This document shows, piece by piece, positions 40,936 to 49,646 of a DNA stretch of 64,000 bases. Below the pieces are notes generated by a model. The model worked only from the letters and a program-made list of their open reading frames with translations, did not search any database and was not told the DNA's origin. The translations under genes and the position numbers were made by a program. The first letter of the stretch is position 1, and each line of letters opens with the position of its first letter. The DNA is from Citrobacter freundii. Lineage in GTDB: Bacteria > Pseudomonadota > Gammaproteobacteria > Enterobacterales > Enterobacteriaceae. Where the stretch lies: assembly GCF_011077955.1 (NCBI RefSeq), contig NZ_JAALBX010000003.1, positions 124,001 to 188,000 on the forward strand. Direction: 5' to 3'.

Positions 40936-41226
40936 TTAATCCATCAACTGCTTACTAAGCTGCGGGTTCGCCTGAATCAAGCGCATCAGCTTAAGTTCGG
41001 TGCTGGAGGGTTTTACACGTTTTGATTCCCATTCATGCACCATGGCAACACTCACGCCCATCACCCGGGCCAGGTCATCAATTTTTAAACCGGTACTTTT
41101 TCGCAGTTGCTCGAACTCGGAAAAAGCAGACGATTTGTGGGACAATTTCGTTTTCGGAGAATTATCTTTAAAAACAATCTGCTCCAGGCTGCTGAGCAAC
41201 TCAACCATTGGATCTTTATATTCCAT
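40936..41226 (-). CDS. yiaG: YiaG, HTH-type transcriptional regulator
   Basis: The 96-residue protein (same as E. coli) starts at ATG 41226; an upstream in-frame ATG at 41247 is not conserved. The C-terminal half is an XRE-like helix-turn-helix of the HigA/NadS type (FEQLRKSTGLKIDDLARVMGVSVAMVHEWESKRVKPS). It usually acts as a DNA-binding regulator or antitoxin-like protein, but no partner toxin gene is adjacent. Between this gene and the guanidine operon (41227-41453) is AT-rich intergenic sequence without a gene; cspA, which sits beside yiaG in E. coli, is not here. Confidence 0.92.
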   Translation of the reverse strand: MEYKDPMVELLSSLEQIVFKDNSPKTKLSHKSSAFSEFEQLRKSTGLKIDDLARVMGVSVAMVHEWESKRVKPSSTELKLMRLIQANPQLSKQLMD

Positions 41227-41453
41227 TGAAAACTCCTCATAAATCACACTGCGGGATCGTGAACGGTAAGAAGCATCTTAAGAATAGTTCTTAAAAATGA
41301 TCCCGGATGGTTGCGTCGGTTATTAATCGCTCGATTAGTTTTTTTTAAACGGCTTTTTATACTGAGTTTAAAGTTAACTTGTTGATTACGTAGTCTATAA
41401 AAGCTTAAGAAAATTTTTGTCGTTGAGTATAAATAATATGTAAATGCCACAAT

Positions 41454-41483
41454 CAGGCAGACGGAACGATCTCCGCCTGCCTG
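41454..41483 (-). terminator. Terminator-like hairpin after the carboxylase gene
   Basis: CAGGCAGACGGA at 41454-41465 pairs with TCCGCCTGCCTG at 41472-41483 (12 bp with one G-U), 4 bases past the stop of the carboxylase. It marks the end of the guanidine operon, which shows that no further gene belongs to it downstream. Confidence 0.75.
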
Positions 41484-41487
41484 AATT

Positions 41488-44400
41488 TTATGCAGCCCGT
41501 TCGATAACCATTAATAATTGTCCGGCCTGAACCTGATTTCCCTGCTGACGCTGGAATGTGCGGATCGTGCCGGCTACAGGGGCGGTAATCGGGATCTCCA
41601 TTTTCATGGATTCGAGAATACCGATCAGTTGACCTTCCGCGACCGCGTCGCCGGGCTGAACCAGCCATTGCCAGACGCTGCCCGCCACCATGCTTTCCAC
41701 GCCGCAACAACTTTCGGGAATGGTATCGTCGCTGTCATTCTGCGCATCGACCTCACTTTCAAAGGTAAACTGACCGTCGGCGCGCCAGCGAGCCAACTCT
41801 TCATCGAACGCACGTTGACGTTTTTCCTGAAACGCGGCGATATCCGTCGCGTCATGCTCAAGCATCTGCTGCCACTCGGTCAGGCTGAATTCGCCTTGCT
41901 CAATACGCAAGGGATGATCGCCCCACGGGAAGCGCTCGCGCAGCGCCAACAACGCGTCGTGACTGACCGGATAGAAGCGGATCTGGTCGAAAAAGCGCAA
42001 CAACCAGGGCTGGGTAAAGGCGTCAGTTCGGCGATCCCGGTTCCACATCTGCACCGTACGGCCAACAAACTGATAGCCGCCAGGGCCTTCCATTCCATAG
42101 ACGCATAAATACGCGCCGCCGATACCGACCGAGTTTTCCGCAGTCCAGGTACGGGCCGGATTATATTTTGTCGTCACCAGGCGATGGCGCGGATCAACAG
42201 GTGTTGCCACCGGCGCACCGAGATAGACATCCCCTAAACCCATCACCAGATACGAGGCGTTGAAGACAATCTCTTTCACCTGCTCAACGCTTTCCAGGCT
42301 ATTAATCCGGCGAATAAATTCGATATTGCTCGGGCACCATGGCGCGCCCGGACGTACTGACTGGGTGTAGCGGGTTATCGCTTCACGGCAGGCGGCATCG
42401 TCCCAACTGAGCGGCAGCCATACGGTGCGCGAGGGCACTTTAGCATCGCGCAAATCCCGCAAGTCGAGATCTGCCTTGCGAAGGTGAGCGATCATGACTT
42501 CACGCGGACACTGCGTCGGATCGAAATGGATCTGCAAAGAGCGGATCCCGGGCGTCATCTCCAGCCGACCCGCAATGGTCATCGCCTCAAGCTGTTGCAT
42601 CAATGCATGCACCCGAAAGCGCAGGGCGATATCAAGACGCTGCTCGCCATATTCCACTAACAAGAAACGGTCGCCCGCCGCGCGTATAGCAATGGCAGGC
42701 ATGCCGTCACGGGCATCGTCATGCCAGAGGATCGGCGACGGCAAGGCCGCAAGCGACACCTGTGCTGAGGCGCTGGCGGTTTGCTGCGTTGTGTCCGCCT
42801 CGTCAAGGGTGACGGGCGCAAACGAAATCGTATCTCCCGCCTTTAATTGACCCAACTTCCATAAATCCTGATGGATAACCGTTGCCAGGCAGACAAATCC
42901 GCCGAGCGACGGCCCGTCCGGCCCGAGGATCACCGGCATATCACCGGTGAAATCCACTGTACCGAATGCGTAGGCGTTGTCATGAATGTTAGACGGGTGC
43001 ATCCCCGCCTCGCCGCCGTCCGCACGCGCCCAGGTGGGTTTAGGCCCAATCAGGCGAATGCCGGTACGGCTGGAGTTGTAATGCACCTGCCAGCGTGCTT
43101 CGAAGAAAGCCGCTATGTCTTGCTCGGTAAAAAATTCGGGTGCGCCGTGGGGACCATAAATCACCCGCAATTGCCAGTGGCTGGAAATGGCGGGGTAGGC
43201 GTTGGCTGCAAGCGTCGTTTCCGGGCGGAGTTCAGGTGCCGCAAGATGGATGACATCGCCTGCACGCAGCGCCCGTCCGGCGTGACCGCCGAATTTTCCA
43301 AGCGTAAAGGTGCTGCGACTGCCCAGATAACAGGGGCAATCCAGCCCCCCGGCTATCAGCAGATAACTCCGGCATCCTGCGCCCTGTACCGCGCCGAGTT
43401 TGAGCGTCTCGCCTGCCTTAACGGTGATGACGCGTCCCATCGTGAGCGGCCTGTCATCAAGCGTGGCGTCGATAGCCGCGCCAGTCAGCGCGATAGAACA
43501 TGCCTGATTGAAGCGAAGCGTTGGCCCACGCAGCGTGATTTCAAGCCCTGCTGCCTCGCGCGGGTTTTGCAGCAGTTGGTTACCGAGCTCAAATGCCAGG
43601 CTGTCGAACGGGCCGGATGGCGGCACGCCCACGTCCCAGTAGCCTGTGCGACCCGGTAAATCCTGAATCGTGGTCATGGTGCCGCCGCTTATCACATCCA
43701 GCGTGGCAGGCTGCCAACTGACCTCACTTAGCGTGGCGGTAATCACCTTGCCTTGTTGAACCTGCGGCAGGGTCAGTAAATGACGAAGCCATATCAGGTT
43801 GGTTTCAATGCCATAGAGACGGGTTTGAGCGAGCGCATTTTGCAGCGCCGTTAAAGCCTCGGACCGGCTGTCGGCATGGACAATCACTTTCGCGAGCATC
43901 GGATCGTAAAACGCCGACACCTCGCAACCGCCAGAAATCCAGCTATCAATGCGCAACCGTGCGTCTGCCACGCGGTCCGGGAAAATCACTTCGCTGAGCA
44001 ATCCGGCCACCGGCTGGAAGTTTTTGGCCGGATCTTCGGCATACAGACGCACCTGAATGGCATGACCTTTCGGCTCTGTTACCAGTGTGTCTAGTGGGGG
44101 CAGGGTTTGCGCGCCCAATTCCACCATCCAGCGCACAATATCCACGCCATAGACCATCTCCGTGACGCCATGCTCCACCTGTAGACGGGTATTCACCTCA
44201 AGGAACCAGAACTGTTCAGACACATCGTCATAGACGTATTCCACCGTCCCCGCGCTGCGATAGTTCACCGCCTGGCACAGACGAATTGCAGTGTGATGAA
44301 GCGCGTGTCGGTTGGTATCGGAAAGGCGCGGCGCAGGGGTTTCTTCTATGACTTTCTGATTGCGGCGTTGGGCGGAACAATCACGCTCGCCGAGTGCGAT

Positions 44401-45060
44401 GACATTGCCGTTGCCGTCGCCAAAAACCTGCACTTCAATATGACGCGCCCGGGCGATAAATTTCTCTAAAAAGACGCCATCGTCGGCGAAGTTGTTGCCC
44501 GCAAGCCGTTTTACGCGGGTAAACGCCTCCAGGAGCGCCGCCGCATCATCGCAACGCTGCATACCAATGCCGCCGCCGCCCGCCGTGCTTTTCAACATCA
44601 CCGGATAGCCGATGGTTTCCGCAGCCTGGAGCGCGGCGTCTGGCGTGGTCAAAAGGCCGCTGCCCGGCAACAGCGGGATCTGATTTTGCTGCGCCAGCTC
44701 ACGCGCGCGATGTTTCAGGCCAAAGGCCGCCATTTGGTCCGTGGTAGGCCCCAGGAACACCACGCCTTCGGCTTCGCACCGTTCCACGAAATGGGCGTTT
44801 TCACTTAAAAAACCGTAGCCAGGATGCACCGCCTGAACGGCGTTTTCGCGCATGATGGCGAACAATTTGTCTTGATTCAGGTAGGTTTCGCGTACATTGC
44901 CGTCACCCAGCGACACGGCAATATCGGCCTGACGCACGTGTTCGGCATGTTTATCCGCTTCGGCATAGACGGCAATAGCCGTAATGCCCATCTGTTTCAG
45001 AGTGCGAATAATACGCACGGCAATCGCGCCACGGTTGGCAATAAGAATTCGAGTAAGCAT
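41488..45060 (-). CDS. uca: Guanidine (urea-type) carboxylase, biotin-dependent
   Basis: The 1190-residue protein, starting at ATG 45060 (GGAG 9 bases upstream), has the urea/guanidine carboxylase order. A biotin carboxylase domain comes first (about 1-450: ILIANRGAIAVRIIRTLKQ, ATP-grasp SAQRRNQKVIEETPAP, EVNTRLQVEHGVTE). A KipA/AHS2-like domain follows (about 470-790: MTTIQDLPGRTGYWDVGVPPSGPFD), then a KipI/AHS1-like domain (about 815-1040: LVEYGEQRLDIALR). A C-terminal biotinyl domain has the biotin lysine in LESMKMEIP. Family members that sit behind guanidine-I riboswitches and next to the two DUF1989 genes carboxylate guanidine to carboxyguanidine. So despite the usual urea name, guanidine is the expected substrate. 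ATP, biotin and bicarbonate dependence is known for the family. Confidence 0.9.
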   Translation of the reverse strand: MLTRILIANRGAIAVRIIRTLKQMGITAIAVYAEADKHAEHVRQADIAVSLGDGNVRETYLNQDKLFAIMRENAVQAVHPGYGFLSENAHFVERCEAEGVVFLGPTTDQMAAFGLKHRARELAQQNQIPLLPGSGLLTTPDAALQAAETIGYPVMLKSTAGGGGIGMQRCDDAAALLEAFTRVKRLAGNNFADDGVFLEKFIARARHIEVQVFGDGNGNVIALGERDCSAQRRNQKVIEETPAPRLSDTNRHALHHTAIRLCQAVNYRSAGTVEYVYDDVSEQFWFLEVNTRLQVEHGVTEMVYGVDIVRWMVELGAQTLPPLDTLVTEPKGHAIQVRLYAEDPAKNFQPVAGLLSEVIFPDRVADARLRIDSWISGGCEVSAFYDPMLAKVIVHADSRSEALTALQNALAQTRLYGIETNLIWLRHLLTLPQVQQGKVITATLSEVSWQPATLDVISGGTMTTIQDLPGRTGYWDVGVPPSGPFDSLAFELGNQLLQNPREAAGLEITLRGPTLRFNQACSIALTGAAIDATLDDRPLTMGRVITVKAGETLKLGAVQGAGCRSYLLIAGGLDCPCYLGSRSTFTLGKFGGHAGRALRAGDVIHLAAPELRPETTLAANAYPAISSHWQLRVIYGPHGAPEFFTEQDIAAFFEARWQVHYNSSRTGIRLIGPKPTWARADGGEAGMHPSNIHDNAYAFGTVDFTGDMPVILGPDGPSLGGFVCLATVIHQDLWKLGQLKAGDTISFAPVTLDEADTTQQTASASAQVSLAALPSPILWHDDARDGMPAIAIRAAGDRFLLVEYGEQRLDIALRFRVHALMQQLEAMTIAGRLEMTPGIRSLQIHFDPTQCPREVMIAHLRKADLDLRDLRDAKVPSRTVWLPLSWDDAACREAITRYTQSVRPGAPWCPSNIEFIRRINSLESVEQVKEIVFNASYLVMGLGDVYLGAPVATPVDPRHRLVTTKYNPARTWTAENSVGIGGAYLCVYGMEGPGGYQFVGRTVQMWNRDRRTDAFTQPWLLRFFDQIRFYPVSHDALLALRERFPWGDHPLRIEQGEFSLTEWQQMLEHDATDIAAFQEKRQRAFDEELARWRADGQFTFESEVDAQNDSDDTIPESCCGVESMVAGSVWQWLVQPGDAVAEGQLIGILESMKMEIPITAPVAGTIRTFQRQQGNQVQAGQLLMVIERAA

Positions 45061-45134
45061 AACCGGCTCTCCGGCGGGCAGGTCGTCCTGCGTCATTGAT
45101 AGCGCTGAAGTGCGGGTCGTCCCGCAGCGCCGGC

Positions 45135-45770
45135 TCACCACACCGTGACGGCGATGGGGGTCGGGTTGTAACCGTTACAGGGGTTGTTAAGCTGCGGGCA
45201 ATTGGAGATCAGCACCAGAACGTTCATCTTGGCGACCATTTCGACGTATTTCCCGGGCGCGGAGATGCCGTCGGCAAAACACAGCCCGCCGTCCTGGGTT
45301 ACCGGCACGTTCATAAAGAAGTTGATGTTATGGGTGATATCGCGGCGCGTCAGGCCATATTCCGGGTGCTCAGCAATCGCCAGCATCCACGAGTCGCGGC
45401 AGGCGTGCATATGACGCTTTTCCAGGTCATAGCGCACGGTGTTGCTTTCAGTCGCGCACGCGCCGCCCAGCGTGTCGTGACGGCCACAGGTATCGGCGAT
45501 AATCTCAAGCATCGGGCGGTCGTCGTTTGAGCGCAGGACCGTGCCCATCGACAGAAATACGTTGCCCTGACCGCGCACCGTATCCGCCATGCTGTAACGT
45601 TCGGCAATGTCGTCAGCGTTGAAAAACAGCGTGTCCGCCGCCTGATTGCCTTCCAGATCGGTAATGCGTAGCGTCTGCCCTTCTGTCACCTTATACAGCC
45701 AGTAATCTCCGGCTTTTACGGTAGCGTGATAAACGGCATCCGCCGGGTTGCGCGTGCTTTCGGTCAGCAT
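45135..45770 (-). CDS. UAAP2, carboxyguanidine deiminase subunit (DUF1989)
   Basis: This 211-residue DUF1989 protein was formerly called urea amidolyase-associated protein 2. Published work showed that the two DUF1989 proteins of such operons form a carboxyguanidine deiminase (CgdAB) that turns carboxyguanidine into allophanate and ammonia. Visible conserved residues include [14 protein letters not shown] near the N-terminus, the Cys/His segments [21 protein letters not shown] and [12 protein letters not shown], and [17 protein letters not shown] at the C-terminus, which resemble metal-binding sites. Its 5' end overlaps the UAAP1 stop by 7 bases. Confidence 0.85.
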   Translation of the reverse strand: MLTESTRNPADAVYHATVKAGDYWLYKVTEGQTLRITDLEGNQAADTLFFNADDIAERYSMADTVRGQGNVFLSMGTVLRSNDDRPMLEIIADTCGRHDTLGGACATESNTVRYDLEKRHMHACRDSWMLAIAEHPEYGLTRRDITHNINFFMNVPVTQDGGLCFADGISAPGKYVEMVAKMNVLVLISNCPQLNNPCNGYNPTPIAVTVW

Positions 45771-46483
45771 GAGCAGGCTCCTTCGCTAAGGTGATAAAGA
45801 TGGTTATTGCAAAGCCCGCGCTGGTTTTCGGCGCGTTCAAGACACAATGCAGAGAGCGGTTTACGCTCGCCGTCGATGTGAATGCCCAATGGCTGACGGG
45901 GATAGGCCGTGGCGCTGCTTAACGGATGCGGGCAGGTATGAAGAATAACCAGCGTATCCATGGCGAAGCGCAGCGTAACGCTTGCGCCCGCTTCTCCCTG
46001 ACGCACCAGCGCCAGTTTGCCGTCGTCGTCAGCGGCGACATGGGCGAAAAAATTCAGGCACGCCGCCATATCGCGTTTACCGAGGCCATATTTCGCCAGT
46101 TCCACCAGAAAACTGTCGTAACCGTTCTGGTAGCGATCATTGCGCGCCTGCTGGTAATCGCTCGCGCCGAACTGTCGTTCAATAAGCGCGGCGTTGGCGG
46201 TTCCGCATACCGATTCATGCCAGCCAAAGCTGTCGTGTTCGATGCCGCAAAAAATCCGCCCCATATCGGAATAAAGACAGTGTCCCGCCGTCAGGCGAAA
46301 CGTGTGCTGGCATTTCAGCGTATCGGGCGCGTTATAACGCTCCAGCAAATTCTCCGGGTTATAAAACAGCACGCCTGCGTTCACGCCGCCTGCCACATCG
46401 GTGAGGGTCAGGGCGGTGCCCCGGCGCATCATCAGCGACCAGTGGCTGCCTGCCGGTAACTCGGTTTGATAAGAATTCATCAT
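45764..46483 (-). CDS. UAAP1, carboxyguanidine deiminase subunit (DUF1989)
   Basis: The 239-residue DUF1989 paralogue is the second subunit of the presumed carboxyguanidine deiminase. It shares the N-terminal fold ([21 protein letters not shown]), a His/Cys segment ([25 protein letters not shown]) and a C-terminal [18 protein letters not shown] segment with the other subunit. Two start codons are adjacent; 46483 was taken. It lies 9 bases from the ABC ATPase gene. Which of the two subunits is called CgdA or CgdB was not decided. Confidence 0.84.
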   Translation of the reverse strand: MMNSYQTELPAGSHWSLMMRRGTALTLTDVAGGVNAGVLFYNPENLLERYNAPDTLKCQHTFRLTAGHCLYSDMGRIFCGIEHDSFGWHESVCGTANAALIERQFGASDYQQARNDRYQNGYDSFLVELAKYGLGKRDMAACLNFFAHVAADDDGKLALVRQGEAGASVTLRFAMDTLVILHTCPHPLSSATAYPRQPLGIHIDGERKPLSALCLERAENQRGLCNNHLYHLSEGACSC

Positions 46484-46492
46484 GGCTCCTTC

Positions 46493-47293
46493 TTAATGGC
46501 CAAACAGCGCAGTGGGCTGTTCAGTGACGGGATACGGGGCATGCGGGAACAGCGGCGTTACGCTGCCTGCGGGTTTACGATCCAGCGGGATGTCATAGGT
46601 GATACTGGCGCCGTACGCCTCCGGCGCTTGCGGGTCATGGCGTACTTTGTCGAATACCCACAGCCGGGAGCCCAGCGAAAACCCCTCTTTTAAATCGTGG
46701 GTTATCATAAAAATGGTCAGTTTATGGCGCTCCCACAGGGAGCTGATGAGCACATGCATCTCCGCGCGAATGCCTGGATCGAGCGCCCCAAACGGTTCGT
46801 CGAGCAGCAATATGCGCGGCTGTTTGATTAACGCCTGGGCCAGCGCCAGACGCTGCTGCATCCCGCCCGATAACTGATGCGGGTATTTATCCTGTGCGCC
46901 CAGTAAGCCCACCTGCTTTAGCATCACGCGCGCCTGTTCGCGGATAGCGGCACGCTTGCGTCCCCAGACGCGGCCTAACACCCGGGCCTGGCAGAACTCT
47001 TCTGCCAGCATCACGTTTTCAATTACTGTGAGGTGCGGAAACACCGAATAGCGCTGAAACACGATCCCGCGTTGAGCGTCCGGCTCCTGAGCCAGCGGCT
47101 GGCCGTCGAGCAAGAATGTGCCTTTTGAAGGGGATTCAGTACCGAGCAGCATTTTTAAAAAAGTGGTTTTACCGCAGCCGGAGGCGCCGACGATGGTGAC
47201 AAACTCCCCCTCGTCGACCTTCACGTTAAGCCGTTCCAGCACTACCTGGTTGTCGTATTCTTTTCCGACGTTTCTCAGTTCTAACAAAGGCAT
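46493..47293 (-). CDS. ABC transporter ATP-binding protein (guanidine uptake, NitT/TauT type)
   Basis: The 266-residue ATPase of the SsuB/TauB group has Walker A GASGCGKTT (about 36-44), signature LSGGMQQRLALAQA, Walker B RILLLDEPFGALD and H-loop ITHD. The start ATG 47293 follows AAGGAGTGGTT; a GTG two codons earlier is less likely. It pairs with the adjacent permease and binding protein. Substrate inferred from the riboswitch and operon: guanidine or a related compound. Confidence 0.88.
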   Translation of the reverse strand: MPLLELRNVGKEYDNQVVLERLNVKVDEGEFVTIVGASGCGKTTFLKMLLGTESPSKGTFLLDGQPLAQEPDAQRGIVFQRYSVFPHLTVIENVMLAEEFCQARVLGRVWGRKRAAIREQARVMLKQVGLLGAQDKYPHQLSGGMQQRLALAQALIKQPRILLLDEPFGALDPGIRAEMHVLISSLWERHKLTIFMITHDLKEGFSLGSRLWVFDKVRHDPQAPEAYGASITYDIPLDRKPAGSVTPLFPHAPYPVTEQPTALFGH

Positions 47294-47302
47294 AACCACT
47301 CC

Positions 47303-48115
47303 TTATCGGGCGTAATACCACGGGAAACAACGGCGATTTACGCCACGGAGTAATAAATCAAGCGCGAACGCGAGCAGGGTAATCCAGGCCACGTAAGGCA
47401 GAATGACGTCCATCGCCATATAGCGGCGCATCAGAAAGATGCGATAACCCAGCCCTTCGGTGGCGGCGATGGCTTCGGCGGCAATCAAAAATAGCCACGC
47501 CGAGCAGAGCGACAGGCGCACGGCGTCAATCAGGCGCGGCAACAGTTGCGGCAGAAATACCCGCCACAGGATTTGTCCGCTGTGGCCGCCCAGCGTCTGG
47601 GCTTTGATCAGCTGCTCATGGGGGATGGCCATGGCCTGAAGCTGTAAGTCGCGGACGATAAACGGCGTAATGCCAATGACGATCAACACCACTTTCGAGA
47701 CTTCACCAAGACCAAAGCAGATAAACAGAATCGGCAGAATAGCCAGCGGCGGGATCAGCGCGAGTGTGGTGATAAGCGGCGATAAAAAGGCCCGCACCGC
47801 CGGCAGCGCGCCGCAAAACAGGCCGAATGTCAGGGCGATAATGGCGCTCAGAACCGCGCCGCTCAGCAGGCGCAGCAGGCTTGCAGCCGTGTCGGTCCAG
47901 AGCAAATATTCTCCGGTACGCGGGCTTGGGGTAAACGCCATCCGGTCGATGGCGTTGAACATCGCGTCAAAGCCTGGCAGCAGTTTATCGGCGTCATTGG
48001 CGGCAAGCCGCGCGTCTGAGGCAATCAGATAAACAAACAGCATCGCCAGTAGCGGAAGGGCGCCCAGCAGCGCGCGGCTCATCGGCTGGGGTTGAAAGTT
48101 AATGATTTTGCGCAT
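47303..48115 (-). CDS. ABC transporter permease (guanidine uptake, NitT/TauT type)
   Basis: The 270-residue membrane protein has an N-terminal membrane segment (about 14-30) and five further hydrophobic segments. The EAA-like cytoplasmic loop is AQTLGGHSGQILWRVFLPQLLPRLIDA (about residues 168-194), as in SsuC/TauC permeases. It lies 14 bases after the binding-protein gene and 9 before the ATPase gene, within one operon. Confidence 0.87.
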   Translation of the reverse strand: MRKIINFQPQPMSRALLGALPLLAMLFVYLIASDARLAANDADKLLPGFDAMFNAIDRMAFTPSPRTGEYLLWTDTAASLLRLLSGAVLSAIIALTFGLFCGALPAVRAFLSPLITTLALIPPLAILPILFICFGLGEVSKVVLIVIGITPFIVRDLQLQAMAIPHEQLIKAQTLGGHSGQILWRVFLPQLLPRLIDAVRLSLCSAWLFLIAAEAIAATEGLGYRIFLMRRYMAMDVILPYVAWITLLAFALDLLLRGVNRRCFPWYYAR

Positions 48116-48129
48116 GGACGCCTCCGTGA

Positions 48130-49185
48130 TCAGAGTTGGTTGTCGGCCGCAAGCCGGACGAATTCGTCGCTAAAACGTAATTTGATGTTCTGGCTATCGC
48201 CCCAGACCCCTGCGGGCGTTTCGATACCGACCACATCAGCAGACGGCGCGGCGTCACCGAGCAAACCGTGGGAGAAGGAGAATTCCGCCACTTTCTGCAT
48301 GGTGGTTTTCAACTGGGGGCTTTGGGTAAAGGCCAGCGCCAGTTGCGGCGTGGTGAACAGGTGGGTCGCGGCCAGTTGCGCCTCGAACCCTGCGAGTGTG
48401 GTGCCTGCCGCTTCGCCCATTTGGGTGCGGGCCGCTTTGGCGGTTTCGCTATCGCCCTGCATGGCTTTCAGGGTTTCGAACCACGCGCCGGTCAGCGCTT
48501 TGCCGAGTTCAGGGTGTTTTTTCAGCGTGGCGGTATTCACGACCAATAAGTCGAGGATCTCGCCGGGGATTTGTGCGGAGGTGAACAACGTTTTCGCACC
48601 GGGTTGTTTTTGCGCTTCAGCAAGCAATGGGTTCCAGGTCACGATGGTTTTGACGTCAGGCGTCGTGAATGCGGAGACCAGATCCGCATCGGCGGTGTTG
48701 ACGACCTTAATATCTTTTTCGCTCAGGCCTGCCGTTTCCAGCGCGCGTGCCAGCAAATAGTGGGAGACGGACAGCTCCACCAGATTGACCGGCTGGCCTT
48801 TTAGCGCCGCGACGCTGTCGGCAGATTTTGTCAGAATGCCGTCGTTGCCGTTGGAGTAGTCGCCGACGATAAGCGCGGTGGAGTCCACGCCGCCGCTGGC
48901 GGGCAGGGTGAGGGCATCCATGTTAGTCATGGTGCAGCCGTCAAATCCGCCTGCGGTGTACTGGTTAACGGACTCGATGTAGTCGTTAACCTGCACGAAC
49001 TGGATATCAATATGGTATTTGTCGGCCCATTTTTTAATGATGCCGCTCTGTTGGGCATAGTCCCAGGGCATCCACCCGGCATAAATCGACCAGCAGAGTT
49101 TGAAGGCGGGTGTTGCCGCGGCGGCTCCTGCGCTGAACAGCACCAGCGCGGCGAGCAGAATTCCTTTGTGGCAGGCTTTAAGCAT
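48130..49185 (-). CDS. ABC transporter substrate-binding protein (guanidine uptake)
   Basis: The 351-residue periplasmic binding protein of the NMT1/SsuA-like class starts at ATG 49185 after GAGGAACCATC. The signal peptide (KGILLAALVLFSAGAAAA) has a cleavage site near residue 24. The mature part starts TPAFKLCWSIYAGWMPWDY, with aromatic residues typical of a cationic-ligand pocket. An earlier in-frame start would run into the riboswitch and is rejected. It is the first gene of the guanidine operon. Confidence 0.88.
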   Translation of the reverse strand: MLKACHKGILLAALVLFSAGAAAATPAFKLCWSIYAGWMPWDYAQQSGIIKKWADKYHIDIQFVQVNDYIESVNQYTAGGFDGCTMTNMDALTLPASGGVDSTALIVGDYSNGNDGILTKSADSVAALKGQPVNLVELSVSHYLLARALETAGLSEKDIKVVNTADADLVSAFTTPDVKTIVTWNPLLAEAQKQPGAKTLFTSAQIPGEILDLLVVNTATLKKHPELGKALTGAWFETLKAMQGDSETAKAARTQMGEAAGTTLAGFEAQLAATHLFTTPQLALAFTQSPQLKTTMQKVAEFSFSHGLLGDAAPSADVVGIETPAGVWGDSQNIKLRFSDEFVRLAADNQL

Positions 49186-49240
49186 GATGGTTCCTCTGAC
49201 GTTGACGGATAAAGCAGGAGGGCGCGAGCCAGTCGCGTAT

Positions 49241-49330
49241 CCTCCCGGGCTTTTGTCCCGCCGTGTAACCGCCAGAGGGCGGTCGATCACTCTCGGACCA
49301 GCATCTTGCGACCGGAACCCTAGTGATCCA
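49241..49330 (-). ncRNA. Guanidine-I (ykkC) riboswitch
   Basis: Read on the minus strand, all conserved guanidine-I blocks are present in order. CTAGGGTTCCGG is at 49323-49312 and GGTCCGAGAG is at 49299-49290. A variable hairpin CCGCC/GGCGG is at 49282-49269. ACGGCGGGACAAAAGCCCGG (about 49264-49245) closes the aptamer. Such aptamers bind guanidinium and switch expression on. Downstream, GGAGG-CGCGA/TCGCG-CCTCC (49245-49217) can form a hairpin followed by TGCTTTATC. That hairpin competes with the aptamer's final CCCGGGAGG and may be the expression platform (transcription termination without ligand). It lies 55 bases upstream of the binding-protein start. Confidence 0.93.
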
Positions 49331-49388
49331 TTTTCAAATTGTCTGGCGACGGGCGATAAGTCGCCTGTCCCCCCTGCCTGTTCAACAC

Positions 49389-49405
49389 AGCAAGATGAGT
49401 GCCAG
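49389..49405 (-). promoter_or_regulatory. Sigma-54 promoter of the guanidine operon
   Basis: CTGGCACTCATCTTGCT (minus strand, 49405-49389) matches the sigma-54 consensus YTGGCAC-N5-TTGCW at every conserved position, including the GG at -24 and GC at -12. Transcription would start near 49377, giving a leader of about 190 nt that contains the whole riboswitch. Sigma-54 dependence suggests NtrC activation under nitrogen limitation. A half NtrC-type site, TGCACTATCCTTGT (49577-49590), lies about 170 bases upstream, overlapping the region before yiaF. Confidence 0.8.
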
Positions 49406-49646
49406 TTTCCCAAAACCACCAAAAAAAGCAGTAACGACAAGGCGCTGCGTGATTTTAGCCCGCCAACCGGACTTACCCCGTTGCGTCATTACGGTGCAGT
49501 GCGGCGCGCACCCGCGCACCGCGATGAGGCAAGGCATAAAGAGTTTGTGTTATGGGGGTATCATGCGGAGCGCGACTGCACTATCCTTGTCAACGTTGAA
49601 GGCATACGGGATGTCGTGTGCGTATTTTGGGTGAAGGAGTTAAAAA

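Noticed and set aside
42871-43659. Plus-strand frame of 262 codons within the carboxylase gene
   Set aside because: Antisense shadow of the carboxylase; Arg-rich translation without family features.
49493-49512. GGTGC-N10-GCACC palindrome as an NtrC enhancer
   Set aside because: The half-sites are in the opposite order to the NtrC consensus (GCACC...GGTGC), so it is not counted as support. The TGCACTAT half-site at 49577 is only a weak candidate.
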